A stretch of 64,000 nt of DNA from Pseudomonas fluorescens (GTDB taxonomy: Bacteria > Pseudomonadota > Gammaproteobacteria > Pseudomonadales > Pseudomonadaceae). Numbering within the stretch: position 1 is the stretch's first letter; every line of letters begins with the position of its first letter. The notes under the pieces are model-generated. The model had not been told where the DNA came from, made no database searches, and saw only the letters and a list, made by a program, of their open reading frames with translations. Positions 36,121 to 45,374 of this stretch are shown piece after piece. A program made the position numbers and the translations under genes. The stretch spans positions 1-64,000 of the forward strand of contig NZ_VCNJ01000057.1 of the NCBI RefSeq assembly GCF_005938625.1. Direction: 5' to 3'.

Positions 36121-37143
36121 TCAGGATCGAGGGTCGAACGCGTCACGCAACGCTTCGCCGATGAACACCAGTAAAGAAAGGATCAGCGCCAGGGTGAAAA
36201 ACGCCGTCAACCCAAGCCAGGGTGCTTGCAGGTTCTGTTTGCCCTGACCGATCAATTCACCCAGCGAAGCACTGCCGGCAGGCATGCCGAAACCGAGAAA
36301 ATCCAGCGCGGTGAGGGTGGAAATCGCCCCGGTCAGAATGAACGGCAAGTAGCTCAGTGTCGCGTTCATCGCATTGGGCAGAATGTGCCGGAAGATCACC
36401 TTGCGATCGCTCAGGCCTAGCGCACGGGCGGCTTTGACGTACTCCAGGTTGCGTCCGCGCAGGAACTCGGCGCGCACCACATCCACCAGTGCCAGCCATG
36501 AAAACAGCGCCATGATCCCCAGCAGCCACCAGAAATTCGGCTCGACGAAACCGGAGAGGATGATCAGCAGGTACAACACTGGCAGCCCCGACCAGACTTC
36601 CAGCACGCGTTGCCCGAGCAAATCGACCCAGCCACCGTAGTAGCCCTGCAATGCACCGGCAGCGATGCCGATCAGGGCACTGACAAAGGTCAGCATCAGG
36701 GCAAACAGAATCGACACCCGTGCGCCGAAAATCACCCGTGCCAGTACATCCCGCGATTGATCGTCTGTGCCCAACCAGTTGACCGACGTCGGCGGGCTCG
36801 GCGCCGGTTTGTTGAGGTCGTAGTTTGGCGTGTCGTCACTGAATGGAATCGGCGGGAACAGCAGCCAGCCACCGTCCTTGCGAATCAGGTTCTGCACATA
36901 GTCGCTGCGGTAATCGGCCTGGAACGGCAGTTGTCCGCCGAACTCCTGCTCGGTGTGTCGCTTGAACACCGGGAAGTACCACTGGTCCTGATAGCTGACG
37001 ACCAGAGGCTTGTCATTAGCAATCAACTCGCCACCCAGTGTCACCACAAACAGGCCGATAAACAGCCACAGCGACCACCAGCCACGGCGGTTTTTCTTGA
37101 AGCGTTCGAAGCGCCGACGGCCCAGAGGCGAGAGCTTGAACAT
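36121..37143 (-). CDS. yejE: Peptide ABC transporter permease YejE
   Basis: The 340-residue DppC-type inner-membrane permease has a cytoplasmic N-terminus (MFKLSPLGRRRFERFKKNRRGWW), one early span, a long periplasmic loop (QWYFPVFKRHTEQEFGGQLPF, a YejE feature) and a C-terminal permease domain with EAA loop YVKAARALGLSDRKVIFRHILPN. Its ATG overlaps the yejB stop by one base (TGATG). Confidence 0.92.
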   Translation of the reverse strand: MFKLSPLGRRRFERFKKNRRGWWSLWLFIGLFVVTLGGELIANDKPLVVSYQDQWYFPVFKRHTEQEFGGQLPFQADYRSDYVQNLIRKDGGWLLFPPIPFSDDTPNYDLNKPAPSPPTSVNWLGTDDQSRDVLARVIFGARVSILFALMLTFVSALIGIAAGALQGYYGGWVDLLGQRVLEVWSGLPVLYLLIILSGFVEPNFWWLLGIMALFSWLALVDVVRAEFLRGRNLEYVKAARALGLSDRKVIFRHILPNAMNATLSYLPFILTGAISTLTALDFLGFGMPAGSASLGELIGQGKQNLQAPWLGLTAFFTLALILSLLVFIGEALRDAFDPRS

Positions 37144-38204
37144 CAGGCGTTCCTCGCAGCGAAGTCGATACGCGGGTCGACCAGCGTGTAACACAGGTCG
37201 CCGACCAGTTTTATCAGCAGGCCGAAGAGGGTAAAGATGAACAGCGAACCGAACACCACCGGGTAATCCCGCGAAACCGCGGCTTCGTAGCTCATGCGCC
37301 CGAGGCCGTCGAGGGAGAAGATCACTTCGATCAGCAAGGAACCGGCGAAGAACACACTGATGAACGCCTGCGGGATGCCGGACACCACCAGCAACATCGC
37401 ATTGCGAAACACATGACCATAGAGCACGCGGCGCTCGCTCAGGCCTTTGGCCCGCGCGGTCACCACGTACTGGCGCGTGATCTCATTGAGAAAGGAGTTT
37501 TTCGTCAGGATGGTCAGCGTGGCGAAACCACCGATCACCAGCGCCGTCACCGGCAGCACCAGGTGCCAGAAATAGTCGGCGACTTTGCCGAGAGTCGACA
37601 GCGATTCGAAGTTATCCGACACCAGGCCGCGAACCGGAAACCAGTTCAGCGACTTGCCGCCGGCAAATACCACGATCAGGAACATCGCAAATAGAAACGC
37701 CGGCATCGCGTAACCGATGATGATCGCTGTGCTGCTCCAGATATCGAAGTGACTGCCATGGTGCACAGCCTTGCGTATCCCTAGCGGGATCGATACCAGA
37801 TAGGTGATCAGCGTCGCCCACAGCCCGAGGGAAATGGTCACAGGCATTTTTTCCAGGATCAGATCGGTGACTGTCGCGCCACGAAAGAAGCTCTTGCCGA
37901 AATCCAGTTGCGCGTAGTTCTTCAACATCAGCCACAAGCGTTCGTGGGCCGGTTTGTCGAATCCGTACTGTTTTTCGATGTCCTTGATCAGTTGCGGATC
38001 GAGGCCGCGACTGGCACGTGAAGTGCCGCTCATGGTTTCGCTGGCACCGCCTCCAACACTGGCGCCGCCGATCCCTTGCAGGTGGGCGATGGCCTGCTCT
38101 ACCGGGCCGCCGGGCGCGGCCTGAATGATCACGAAATTGACCAGCAGAATGATCACCAGCGTCGGAATGATCAGCAGCAGGCGCCGCAGTATGTAACCCC
38201 ACAT
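37143..38204 (-). CDS. yejB: Peptide ABC transporter permease YejB
   Basis: The 353-residue DppB-type permease starts with MWGYILRRLLLIIPTLVIILLVNFVIIQAAPGGPVEQ, the standard first span and AP-GGP motif. The EAA loop is YVVTARAKGLSERRVLYGHVFRNAML. The ATG at 38204 overlaps the yejA stop by one base (TGATG), so all four genes are translationally coupled or nearly so. Confidence 0.92.
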   Translation of the reverse strand: MWGYILRRLLLIIPTLVIILLVNFVIIQAAPGGPVEQAIAHLQGIGGASVGGGASETMSGTSRASRGLDPQLIKDIEKQYGFDKPAHERLWLMLKNYAQLDFGKSFFRGATVTDLILEKMPVTISLGLWATLITYLVSIPLGIRKAVHHGSHFDIWSSTAIIIGYAMPAFLFAMFLIVVFAGGKSLNWFPVRGLVSDNFESLSTLGKVADYFWHLVLPVTALVIGGFATLTILTKNSFLNEITRQYVVTARAKGLSERRVLYGHVFRNAMLLVVSGIPQAFISVFFAGSLLIEVIFSLDGLGRMSYEAAVSRDYPVVFGSLFIFTLFGLLIKLVGDLCYTLVDPRIDFAARNA

Positions 38205-40072
38205 CAGTGCGGCCCTCCGGGTCTGCCACGGGAGATTTTCTCGGCCGTCATCTGTTGATTGGTCAGTGGGGTGCTGCTGATTTCCCACCAGCTCTCGATG
38301 GCTTCGTCATTGCTGGCTTGCACCGAAGGTATGCCAAAGCGGTTCCACCACACTGTCGACGTGCCCGGCGGATAATAGTTGGGAATCCAGTAGTAATTCC
38401 ATTGCAGTACCCGGTCCAGAGCATGGGCGTAGTGCAGCATGTCGGACTGTGTGGATGCGCGGATCAGACCGTTGATGAGCGTATCCACTGCCGGGTTTTT
38501 CAACACCATGTAGTTGTTCGCGCCCGGGTCATTGGCCGACGCCGAGGCGAAGTAGTTGAGCAACTCGCCCCCCGGCGAAGTGCTGACCGGGTAGCCGGTG
38601 ACGATCATGTCGTAGTCGCGGCTCATCAGCCGGTTGACGTATTGCGAGGAGTCGATACGGCGAATGTTCAGGTCGATACCGATCTGTTTCAGCGTGCGTT
38701 TGTACGGCAGCAGCAAGCGATCCATACCGTTCTGGCTGACCAGGAAGGTGAAGCTCAGCGGCTCGCCTTGCGCATTCACCAGTTGATCGCCATCGGGTTT
38801 CCAACCGGCCTGTTCGAGCAGTTCGAGGGCTTGCAACTGTTTATCGCGGATCAGGCCACTGCCGTCGGTTTTCGGGGCCTCGAAGACTTTGTTGAAGACT
38901 TCGTCGGGAACCTGACCGCGCAGCGGCTCGAGGATTTTCAGCTCCTGCGCATCGGGCAGTTCGCTTGCCGCCAGTGGCGTGTTGGAAAAGTAGCTCTGCT
39001 GGCGGATGTACATGCCGCGCATCATCTGCCGGTTGCTCCACTCGAAGTCCCAGAGCATGGCCAGGGCCTGGCGCACACGGCGATCGGCGAACATCGGTTT
39101 CTGCAGGTTGAACACAAAACCCTGGGCTGACTGTGGCGCCTCGGTGGCCAAGTGTGCTTTTTGCAGACGCCCGTCGCTCAGTGCGGGGCTGTCATAGCCG
39201 ATTGAGTAGCCGGTGGCCGAGAACTCGCGGTTGTAGTCATAAGCGCCCCCGCGCAGCACTTGCCGGGCGACATCGGTATCGCCGAAGTACTCGATGCTGA
39301 AATGGTCGAAATTGTAGAGGCCGCGACTGACCGGCAAATCCTTGCCCCACCAGTCAGCGTTGCGTTCAAAGGTGATGCTGCGCCCCGAATCGACTTTTCC
39401 GACTCGATAAGGGCCGCTGCCCAGTGGTGGTTCATAGCCGCCACCCCCGGCGAAATCGCGGCTCTTCCACCAATGCTCGGGAAATACCGGCAGGGTCGCG
39501 ATGTCCAGTGGCAGGGTGCGGTTTTCATTGCTCTTGAAGTCGAAACGCACGGTCAACGGGCCTTCCACTTCGACGCCTTTGACGTCAGCAAACTGGGTGC
39601 GATAACGCAGGCTGCCTTGGGTCATCAATAAATCGTAGGTGTAGCGCACGTCTTCGGCGGTAATCTCTTTGCCATCGGCGAAGCGCGCCTTGGGGTTGAT
39701 AAAGAACCGCAGTGACAGACCATCGTCCGAGCGTTCCATCTTTTGCGCGACCAGTCCGTAAACCGTGTACGGCTCATCCAGCGAACGCTGGGCCAGCGGC
39801 GAATAGAGCAAGCCGTCGATCTGAGTGACGCCGATGCCTTTGTCTATATAAGGAAGAACATGATCGAAGTGGCCGATCTCGATGGCCGAGCGGCGCATCG
39901 TCCCGCCCTTGGGCGCTTGCAGGTTGGTGTAGTCGAAGTGGCTGAAACCGGCAGGATACTTGGCGGGTTCGCCATAAACGGTCAACGCGTGTTGCGGTGC
40001 GGCGTTCGCGCCGGCGGTGCCCGTCAGCAGGGCGAGGGCGGTGAGCATCAATGTGGGGAAAACCAGTCGCAT
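38204..40072 (-). CDS. yejA: Periplasmic peptide-binding protein YejA
   Basis: The 622-residue family 5 solute-binding protein has a signal peptide (MRLVFPTLMLTALALLTGTAGANA-APQ) and typical segments GTMRRSAIEIGHFDHVLPYIDKG and FADGKEITAEDVRYTYDLLM. YejABEF systems import oligopeptides and, in enterobacteria, microcin C. First gene of the operon. Confidence 0.92.
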   Translation of the reverse strand: MRLVFPTLMLTALALLTGTAGANAAPQHALTVYGEPAKYPAGFSHFDYTNLQAPKGGTMRRSAIEIGHFDHVLPYIDKGIGVTQIDGLLYSPLAQRSLDEPYTVYGLVAQKMERSDDGLSLRFFINPKARFADGKEITAEDVRYTYDLLMTQGSLRYRTQFADVKGVEVEGPLTVRFDFKSNENRTLPLDIATLPVFPEHWWKSRDFAGGGGYEPPLGSGPYRVGKVDSGRSITFERNADWWGKDLPVSRGLYNFDHFSIEYFGDTDVARQVLRGGAYDYNREFSATGYSIGYDSPALSDGRLQKAHLATEAPQSAQGFVFNLQKPMFADRRVRQALAMLWDFEWSNRQMMRGMYIRQQSYFSNTPLAASELPDAQELKILEPLRGQVPDEVFNKVFEAPKTDGSGLIRDKQLQALELLEQAGWKPDGDQLVNAQGEPLSFTFLVSQNGMDRLLLPYKRTLKQIGIDLNIRRIDSSQYVNRLMSRDYDMIVTGYPVSTSPGGELLNYFASASANDPGANNYMVLKNPAVDTLINGLIRASTQSDMLHYAHALDRVLQWNYYWIPNYYPPGTSTVWWNRFGIPSVQASNDEAIESWWEISSTPLTNQQMTAEKISRGRPGGPH

Positions 40073-40157
40073 TGTCAGCCTTGGAACCGGGAAATCGATA
40101 AGCGCAAGTTTTACGCGAGAGGCGCGTCAGTCGCCAGCCGTATATGTAACTGAAACA

Positions 40158-40184
40158 CAACGGCCCACCAGAAGGCGGGCCGTT
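40158..40184 (-). terminator. Hairpin downstream of the second parvulin gene
   Basis: caacggccc and gggccgttg pair around a short loop. On the minus strand a weak T-rich tract (gtgtttcagtt) follows. Placed between the ppi stop and yejA, it likely ends the ppi transcript. Confidence 0.6.
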
Positions 40185-40204
40185 GGTGAGCAATCAGGCG
40201 CGGA

Positions 40205-40486
40205 TCAGTCCTGACGGCTGGTGACTTCGAGCAGGTGATAACCGAACTGAGTTTTCACCGGACCTTGCACGACATTGATTGGCGCGCTGAAGACCACGGT
40301 GTCGAATTCCTTGACCATCTGGCCAGGACCGAACGAACCCAGATCACCGCCCTGACGGCTGGACGGGCAGGTGGAGTTGGCCTTGGCGACTTCGGCGAAA
40401 TCAGCGCCGCCTTCGATTTGGGCCTTGAGTTCGTTGCACTTGTCTTCGCTGGAAACCAGGATGTGGCGGGCAGTGGCTTTAGCCAT
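40205..40486 (-). CDS. ppiC: Parvulin-type peptidyl-prolyl isomerase
   Basis: The 93-residue cytoplasmic parvulin begins MAKATARHILVSSEDKCNELKAQIEGG, with STCPSSRQGGDLGSFGPGQMV and ending KTQFGYHLLEVTSRQD. It aligns end to end with the protein at 20512-20787 but is clearly diverged. The ATG at 40486 has ggagagtttcccc upstream; the frame opens earlier without support. Confidence 0.92.
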   Translation of the reverse strand: MAKATARHILVSSEDKCNELKAQIEGGADFAEVAKANSTCPSSRQGGDLGSFGPGQMVKEFDTVVFSAPINVVQGPVKTQFGYHLLEVTSRQD

Positions 40487-40583
40487 GGGGAAACTCTCCA
40501 ATCTATTTCAGTAAAGTGTGGAGCCTACCGGATTCAGTGGGCGAATTCTCGGCAAAGTTCCGTTCGGTTGTCCGTGGCTTTGG

Positions 40584-41453
40584 TCAGATATTCGCGGCGC
40601 GCAGACGTTCGGCGTGTTCCACGTACAGTTCAATCGGGTCGGGCAGGGTAGTGATGGCGCTGGCTGTGCGGCGCAGGCTGCTCAGATGGTCCAGCGGATA
40701 GTCGGAGCGGATTACCTGCCCCAAGTGCGAGCTGAAACGGCCGACGAAGCCATCATTCTGCTGTGTCTCGGTCATGAAGTATTGCGATAGCGCATGGCAA
40801 ATGCTCTGGGTCGGATCGAGTGTTATCGGGCTGTCTGCGGGCAGGACACCGCTCCAGGAGTAATAGCGCACACCATTGACCTGTTCCGGGCCTTGTCCGC
40901 CCCAGGTGCTGGGCAACCCCTGCGGAAACCTGTCGTTGAAATCGCCCACGCCTTCGGTCGTCAGCGCATTCAGCGCCGCCAGTGCGTTTTGTGGCAGCGC
41001 CACACTGCCACTGAGCAACGAAAGAAAATTGCCAAACAGTGTCGCGACATTTTGTGCGACCGCCTCCGGCAGTCGTCCGGGCACCAGTGCCTTGCGCAGA
41101 AAATCGGCCAGCTCCGAACCGTGGTTCGGACCGCTGACGGAAGTCACCGAGGCTACGGCGTGTGGCGCAAGCGCCGCAGCGTATCGGGCAGCCAATGCTC
41201 CCTGGCTGTGCCCGATGAGGTTGACTTTTTCGGCACCTGTGCCTCGCAGAACACGATCAATCTGTGCAAGCAGTTGCTCACCCCTTGTTTCGTTTTTATG
41301 CGTGGCGGAAAGGTGGGGAACAAACACTCGGCTGCCGGTCGTTTTCAGAGCGTCCTTTACATCATGGAACAGCTCGAAATGACCGATGCGCTCGAATCCG
41401 AACAGGCCATGTACCAACAGGATGGGATAGCGAGTTGAAGCATTCCGTTGCAT
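40584..41453 (-). CDS. Triacylglycerol lipase (family I type, no signal peptide)
   Basis: The alpha/beta hydrolase of about 289 residues starts MQRNASTRYPILLVHGLFGFERIG, with the oxyanion-hole HG-LFG pattern and the nucleophile pentapeptide GHSQG in VNLIGHSQGALAARYAAALAP. SVSGPNHGSELADFL and the late His near FSSHLGQVIRSDYPLDHL match Pseudomonas family I.1/I.2 lipases. The ATG at 41453 has no signal peptide after it, unlike secreted LipA, and no foldase gene is adjacent. It therefore may act in the cytoplasm or leave by another route. Confidence 0.88.
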   Translation of the reverse strand: MQRNASTRYPILLVHGLFGFERIGHFELFHDVKDALKTTGSRVFVPHLSATHKNETRGEQLLAQIDRVLRGTGAEKVNLIGHSQGALAARYAAALAPHAVASVTSVSGPNHGSELADFLRKALVPGRLPEAVAQNVATLFGNFLSLLSGSVALPQNALAALNALTTEGVGDFNDRFPQGLPSTWGGQGPEQVNGVRYYSWSGVLPADSPITLDPTQSICHALSQYFMTETQQNDGFVGRFSSHLGQVIRSDYPLDHLSSLRRTASAITTLPDPIELYVEHAERLRAANI

Positions 41454-41787
41454 GTTCTTACCTTTTTCACAGAAGTTCATCGGGGAATCCGGTGGCCACT
41501 CTAAAACACTCATCCCGTTGAAGAAGTAAGAAGAGGCTTCTCTTGGCCGTTGAATCTGGACTAGTGGCTGTAAGAATTTTCAGATACTTATGAAATCCGA
41601 ATCGGAAGTTGAGGACATCTTTCGCTTGGTTGAGGGCGATTTTGCTCAGTTTGCCTACCCGGCTGGAGGCGTTTGCCGGGTGTCTGCGGCGGCTCGGGCT
41701 GACATCGAAAATGTCGGGAAGCGCGTTGAATGTTGGCTGTCGACGCCGTCCATGAACGCGGCGTTTTTCCAAGGAATGGAGCCACCA

Positions 41788-42867
41788 ATGAACATGCACG
41801 AAGTCGAGTTTTGCTACCGGACGCGCCACCCCGTCACTCCCTGTGTATCGAGCGAACTACTGCCCGCAGCGACCCTTGATTATCCGGGGGGGACGGTGCT
41901 TGATCCTTCGCTGCGCAAGGTTGTTGTCCGTATCGCTCCTTATGTAAACATGACCTGTGGCGACCAGTTGCTATTGAGTTGGGAGGGGCTGGATATAGAA
42001 GGCTTCGTCTATCAGCATGAAATGGTGCGCTATGTCAGCGAAACTCAGGTCGGCAAGGATGTCATTTTCGTTATCAAAGACATGCACATCGCCGCACTGG
42101 ACGGCGGTTCGCTGGAGGTTTACTGGAAACTGCTCAGTGCGAGCTCGTCAGTCCCAGCGTTATCTGCACGCGTGCAATTGTCTGTGGGAGATACACGCCC
42201 GAAGTTGCTTGCACCAATTGTCGAAGGGGCGATAAGGGGAACGCTGGATCCGGAGCGAGTGACGGAAGGCACGCTCATCGTGCTCCAGCCTTATGCCCGA
42301 ATGGCGGCGGGGGATCGGGTCACATTGCTGTGGGGCGCTGAAGCAGTGCCTGCAACGTTCAGCGACAGCCTGAAGGTCGAAACCTTCGCTGTCGCTGACG
42401 TGTTGTCATTTTGGGTTGACGGGGCGCACATCGCTGCACATCTCGGTGGTGAGGTGTCAGTGCGCTATCGAGTGGAGCAGTCCGGTGGCGCGGTTCGAGA
42501 ATCCGAGTCGGCAAGAATCCTCGTCAGTCCGTTCCTGCGTGGTGAGCTGGATGCTCCCGACGTGCTCGAAGCTGAAGATGGCGTGTTGCTGAAAGAGGAT
42601 TCGATCGATGGAGTCACCATCGTGATCGGTAATGCACAGACGCAGGAAGGTGAGCTGGTGTATCTCAAGTGCGACGGAGATCTTTTCAATCACCGGGATG
42701 ACCGTGAAATTACGCGGGAAACGGCGGGAAAGCCGCTGATCTTCATAGTGCCGCACCGATTCTGGCGTGAGCACCATGGCTCGACCGTACGGGTAGCCTA
42801 CACAGTTGAGCGTCTGGACGATGTCAGTCAGGAATCTGCTGCTACACCAGTGCGAGTAGAGGCGTAG
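41788..42867 (+). CDS. Unknown protein with three repeated beta domains
   Basis: The protein is about 359 residues. Three similar modules of about 100 residues are visible, each starting with a Gly/Leu-Asp-Pro turn: TVLDPSLRKVVVRIAPYVNMTCGDQLLLSWEG, TLDPERVTEGTLIVLQPYARMAAGDRVTLLWGA and a more distant VLLKEDSIDGVTIVIGNAQTQEGELVYLKCDG. Each has a Gly-Asp-x-(V/L)-x-L-x-W strand, suggesting Ig-like sandwich folds. The frame opens at 41590. ATGs at 41776 and 41788 follow aagga and ggag, and I chose the latter because the stretch before it looks non-repetitive. No signal peptide. Function unknown. Confidence 0.65.
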   Translation: MNMHEVEFCYRTRHPVTPCVSSELLPAATLDYPGGTVLDPSLRKVVVRIAPYVNMTCGDQLLLSWEGLDIEGFVYQHEMVRYVSETQVGKDVIFVIKDMHIAALDGGSLEVYWKLLSASSSVPALSARVQLSVGDTRPKLLAPIVEGAIRGTLDPERVTEGTLIVLQPYARMAAGDRVTLLWGAEAVPATFSDSLKVETFAVADVLSFWVDGAHIAAHLGGEVSVRYRVEQSGGAVRESESARILVSPFLRGELDAPDVLEAEDGVLLKEDSIDGVTIVIGNAQTQEGELVYLKCDGDLFNHRDDREITRETAGKPLIFIVPHRFWREHHGSTVRVAYTVERLDDVSQESAATPVRVEA

Positions 42868-42920
42868 CGGAACCGACCAGCCCTCCGGTTTGCCATAAGT
42901 CCGCAGGGTTGGTCTGGAAG

Positions 42921-43997
42921 TCAATCTCTGGCGTGCTCGGCGAGGCGCTGGGCGGCGGCACGCAGCAAGTGTTCTGTTGCGCTGAAACCGAGGCAGCCAT
43001 CGGTGATTGAAACCCCGTAGCGCAAGGATTCGGTCAGCGGTTGGCAACCTTCGAGCAGGTGAGATTCAATCATCATGCCGATCAGAGCGCGATCACCTTG
43101 CAAGCGTTGCTCAAGCACTTCGTTGAAGACGCCTGGCTGACGCAATGGATCCTTGCCACTGTTGGCGTGGCTACAGTCGACCATGATTCGGCTCGGAATC
43201 TTCAGTCTGTCCAGGTCAGCGTGGATTTTTGCCACGCTCTCGCGATCATGGTTCGGCCCTTTATGGCCCCCGCGCAGGACCAGATGAGTATCGGGGTTGC
43301 CTGGTGTTTGAATGACGGCCGGGTGCCCTTGGCTGTCGACGCCGAAATGCCGGTGCGGATGGGCTGCCGAACGCATGGCGTCAACCGCAATGGCGGCGCC
43401 GCCGTCGGTGCCATTCTTGAAGCCCACCGGCATGCCAAGTCCACTGGCCATTTCACGGTGGATCTGCGATTCAGTGGTACGCGCGCCAATGGCCACCCAG
43501 CTCAACAGGTCATCGAAGTACCCGGCAGCCATGGGTTGCAGCAACTCGGTGGCCACCGGCAAGCCGAGGCGGATCATTTCCAGCATCAGCTCGCGTGACA
43601 GGGTAAGGCCGCCCGCCATGTCATCACTGCCGTCCAGGTGCGGGTCGTAGGCAAGGCCTTTCCAGCCGACCGTGGTACGCGGTTTTTCGACGTAGGCGCG
43701 CATCACCAACAGCATTTCGCCGCTGACTTCTTCAGCCAGTCGAGCGAGTTTGCCGGCGTATTCAAGTGCGGATTGCGGATCGTGGATAGAGCAGGGGCCG
43801 ACGATGACCAGCAGACGTTGGTCCTGACCATTGAGAATGGCGCGAACCGCCTGGCGATGGGCGGCAACTTGCTGGCTCAAGGCATTGCTCAGGGGCAATT
43901 GTTGCTTGAGTTGCAACGAGCTGGGTAGACGCAGAGTCAATGCTTCGTTGGCAGGGTTCAGGGTGGACAGCGGCAGAGCAGAAACGGACGAGTTCAT
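42921..43997 (-). CDS. aroF: 3-deoxy-7-phosphoheptulonate (DAHP) synthase, class I
   Basis: The 358-residue enzyme joins phosphoenolpyruvate and erythrose 4-phosphate, the first step of the shikimate pathway. Type I AroFGH motifs are VIVGPCSIHDPQSALEYA, MRAYVEKPRTTVGWKGLAYDPHLDGSDD, ATELLQPMAAGYFDDLLSWVAIGARTTESQIHREMASGL and VDCSHANSGKDPLRQPGVFNEV. It is preceded by an aromatic-rich leader peptide ORF, an intrinsic terminator and another small ORF. This indicates control by charged aromatic tRNA through attenuation as well as the family's usual feedback inhibition. Which aroF/aroG/aroH isozyme it corresponds to cannot be set by eye. Confidence 0.93.
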   Translation of the reverse strand: MNSSVSALPLSTLNPANEALTLRLPSSLQLKQQLPLSNALSQQVAAHRQAVRAILNGQDQRLLVIVGPCSIHDPQSALEYAGKLARLAEEVSGEMLLVMRAYVEKPRTTVGWKGLAYDPHLDGSDDMAGGLTLSRELMLEMIRLGLPVATELLQPMAAGYFDDLLSWVAIGARTTESQIHREMASGLGMPVGFKNGTDGGAAIAVDAMRSAAHPHRHFGVDSQGHPAVIQTPGNPDTHLVLRGGHKGPNHDRESVAKIHADLDRLKIPSRIMVDCSHANSGKDPLRQPGVFNEVLEQRLQGDRALIGMMIESHLLEGCQPLTESLRYGVSITDGCLGFSATEHLLRAAAQRLAEHARD

Positions 43998-44044
43998 ATT
44001 CGGTTTTCCTGGGCTGGCGGCGGGTGCTTCCCGCTCGCTCGGCC

Positions 44045-44197
44045 CTACTGGGGTGTTCGACAGTTGGCCGTATTGGCTACGTGTGTGTGCTTGCCACCTA
44101 TAGGTGACCGATCGGAGGCGGCAGGCTGTCCCGAGCGGAAGCTGGTAAATCGCCAGGCGCTAAAGCTGTCGTAACGGTAATAAGTGGCGTAGTTCAT
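44045..44197 (-). CDS. Small aromatic-rich ORF between attenuator and DAHP synthase
   Basis: The ATG at 44197 has a good site (gaggaatcacgaa) and gives a 50-residue peptide beginning MNYATYYRYDSFSAWRFTSF, with four Tyr, three Phe and one Trp in the first 20 residues. It lies after the leader terminator and ends about 47 bases before the DAHP synthase ATG. It may be a second regulatory peptide, tuning aroF translation by ribosome stalling at aromatic codons, or a small protein. Function unknown. Confidence 0.6.
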   Translation of the reverse strand: MNYATYYRYDSFSAWRFTSFRSGQPAASDRSPIGGKHTHVANTANCRTPQ

Positions 44198-44245
44198 TTC
44201 GTGATTCCTCAAAGTGTCTGGTGTGTTGCTGAAAAATTCGGGGCT

Positions 44246-44285
44246 GAAAAAACAAAACCCCCGGTCGGGAAGCCGACCGGGGGTT
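44246..44285 (-). terminator. Intrinsic terminator (attenuator) before DAHP synthase
   Basis: AACCCCCGGTCGG and CCGACCGGGGGTT form a perfect 13-base stem (44256-44268 with 44273-44285). On the minus strand it is followed by TTTTGTTTTTT. It lies 48 bases after the leader peptide stop and about 250 bases before the DAHP synthase start. Confidence 0.9.
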
Positions 44286-44332
44286 GAGAATTCTCTGGTA
44301 GGCGACCCGTTGTTATGGGCGCCGTTTAGGTA

Positions 44333-44461
44333 TCAGGCGCGCCAGTGGCTAAACCAATACCCAAAATAAAAGCTGACCGGAGCACATACGTCATTCACCC
44401 GGGCAGCCGCAACCGAGCGCAGTGCGCTGGCGGTAAGAAGCTGTGAGAGGGCGTTGAGCAT
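44333..44461 (-). CDS. Aromatic leader peptide (attenuation)
   Basis: The 42-codon ORF has a clear Shine-Dalgarno (ttggagacagacc before the ATG at 44461). Its C-terminal end reads SFYFGYWFSHWRA: three Phe, two Tyr and two Trp in 13 residues. The stop lies just upstream of the strong terminator. This is the classic layout of amino acid attenuation: stalling for lack of charged Phe/Tyr/Trp tRNA would favour an antiterminator. Too short for routine gene calling. Confidence 0.85.
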   Translation of the reverse strand: MLNALSQLLTASALRSVAAARVNDVCAPVSFYFGYWFSHWRA

Positions 44462-44612
44462 GGTCTGTCTCCAATGAATGGGCCGAGCTTACTAGAGGCC
44501 GATACGCCTCAGCAATCAGAAATTGCTATCGCGTCATCAACAAAAGGCCTATTGCCAGGGTCACGCAAGAGTGGCGACACTCTGCGTTTTGCCTGATTAC
44601 CAAGGATGAACC

Positions 44613-45374
44613 GTGTCGACACTGACCATTGCTGCTGCCCAGACGATTTCCATTGCCGGGGATCTTTCTGGAAATATTACCCGGCACAGTCGCTTGATTG
44701 AGATGGCGGCGGAGCAGGGCGTCCAATTGCTGGCTTTTCCCGAGTTGTCGTTGACTGGCTATGAAGGAGAGGTGGCGGCAGCTCTGGCAGTTGCCCCGCA
44801 AGATGGCGTGCTGCAACCCCTCAGGGATTTGGCCCGAGAGCTGGGTGTGACTGCCGTTGTCGGCATACCGATCAGGCTCGAGGACAGTAACTCGGTGCGT
44901 ATTGGTGCTCTGGTCCTGGGCGCTGATGGTTCGCTCGGTGTGTACAGCAAGCAGCATTTGCACGCTGGTGAGGAGCTTGTTTTCGCCCCCGGTTTTGGCG
45001 GGCCGTGCCTGAACATCGGCGAGGAAGTGGTCGCGCTGGCGGTGTGCGCCGATTTCACCCATGCCAGTCATGCTGCTGCGGCAGCAGAAATGGGCGCTGG
45101 CTTATACGCCGCCGGTGTATTGATCAGCGAGAAAGGTTATGCAGCCGACACCGCCATACTTCAGGGCTATGCCCGGCAACACTCGATGGCTGTGCTGATG
45201 GCCAATCACGGTGGGCTGACTGGCGGTTGGCAGTCCGCGGGACGCAGTGGTATCTGGGCTGAAGACGGTTCATTAATCGTCGCAGCACCGGGGGCGGGCG
45301 ACCTTTTGGTGGTCGCCCAGCGTAGTGACGGTGTTTGGCAGGGGCGAGTTGTTCCTGTTGTGCAGGCTCAATGA
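44613..45374 (+). CDS. Nitrilase-family carbon-nitrogen hydrolase
   Basis: The 253-residue amidase-type enzyme has the Glu-Lys-Cys triad in order: FPELSLTGYEG (Glu), YSKQHLHAGEE (Lys) and ALAVCADFTHA (Cys). A GTG start at 44613 follows aaggatgaacc. Its stop overlaps the next gene's ATG (ATGA). Such enzymes hydrolyse amides or nitriles; the substrate is unknown. Confidence 0.87.
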   Translation: MSTLTIAAAQTISIAGDLSGNITRHSRLIEMAAEQGVQLLAFPELSLTGYEGEVAAALAVAPQDGVLQPLRDLARELGVTAVVGIPIRLEDSNSVRIGALVLGADGSLGVYSKQHLHAGEELVFAPGFGGPCLNIGEEVVALAVCADFTHASHAAAAAEMGAGLYAAGVLISEKGYAADTAILQGYARQHSMAVLMANHGGLTGGWQSAGRSGIWAEDGSLIVAAPGAGDLLVVAQRSDGVWQGRVVPVVQAQ

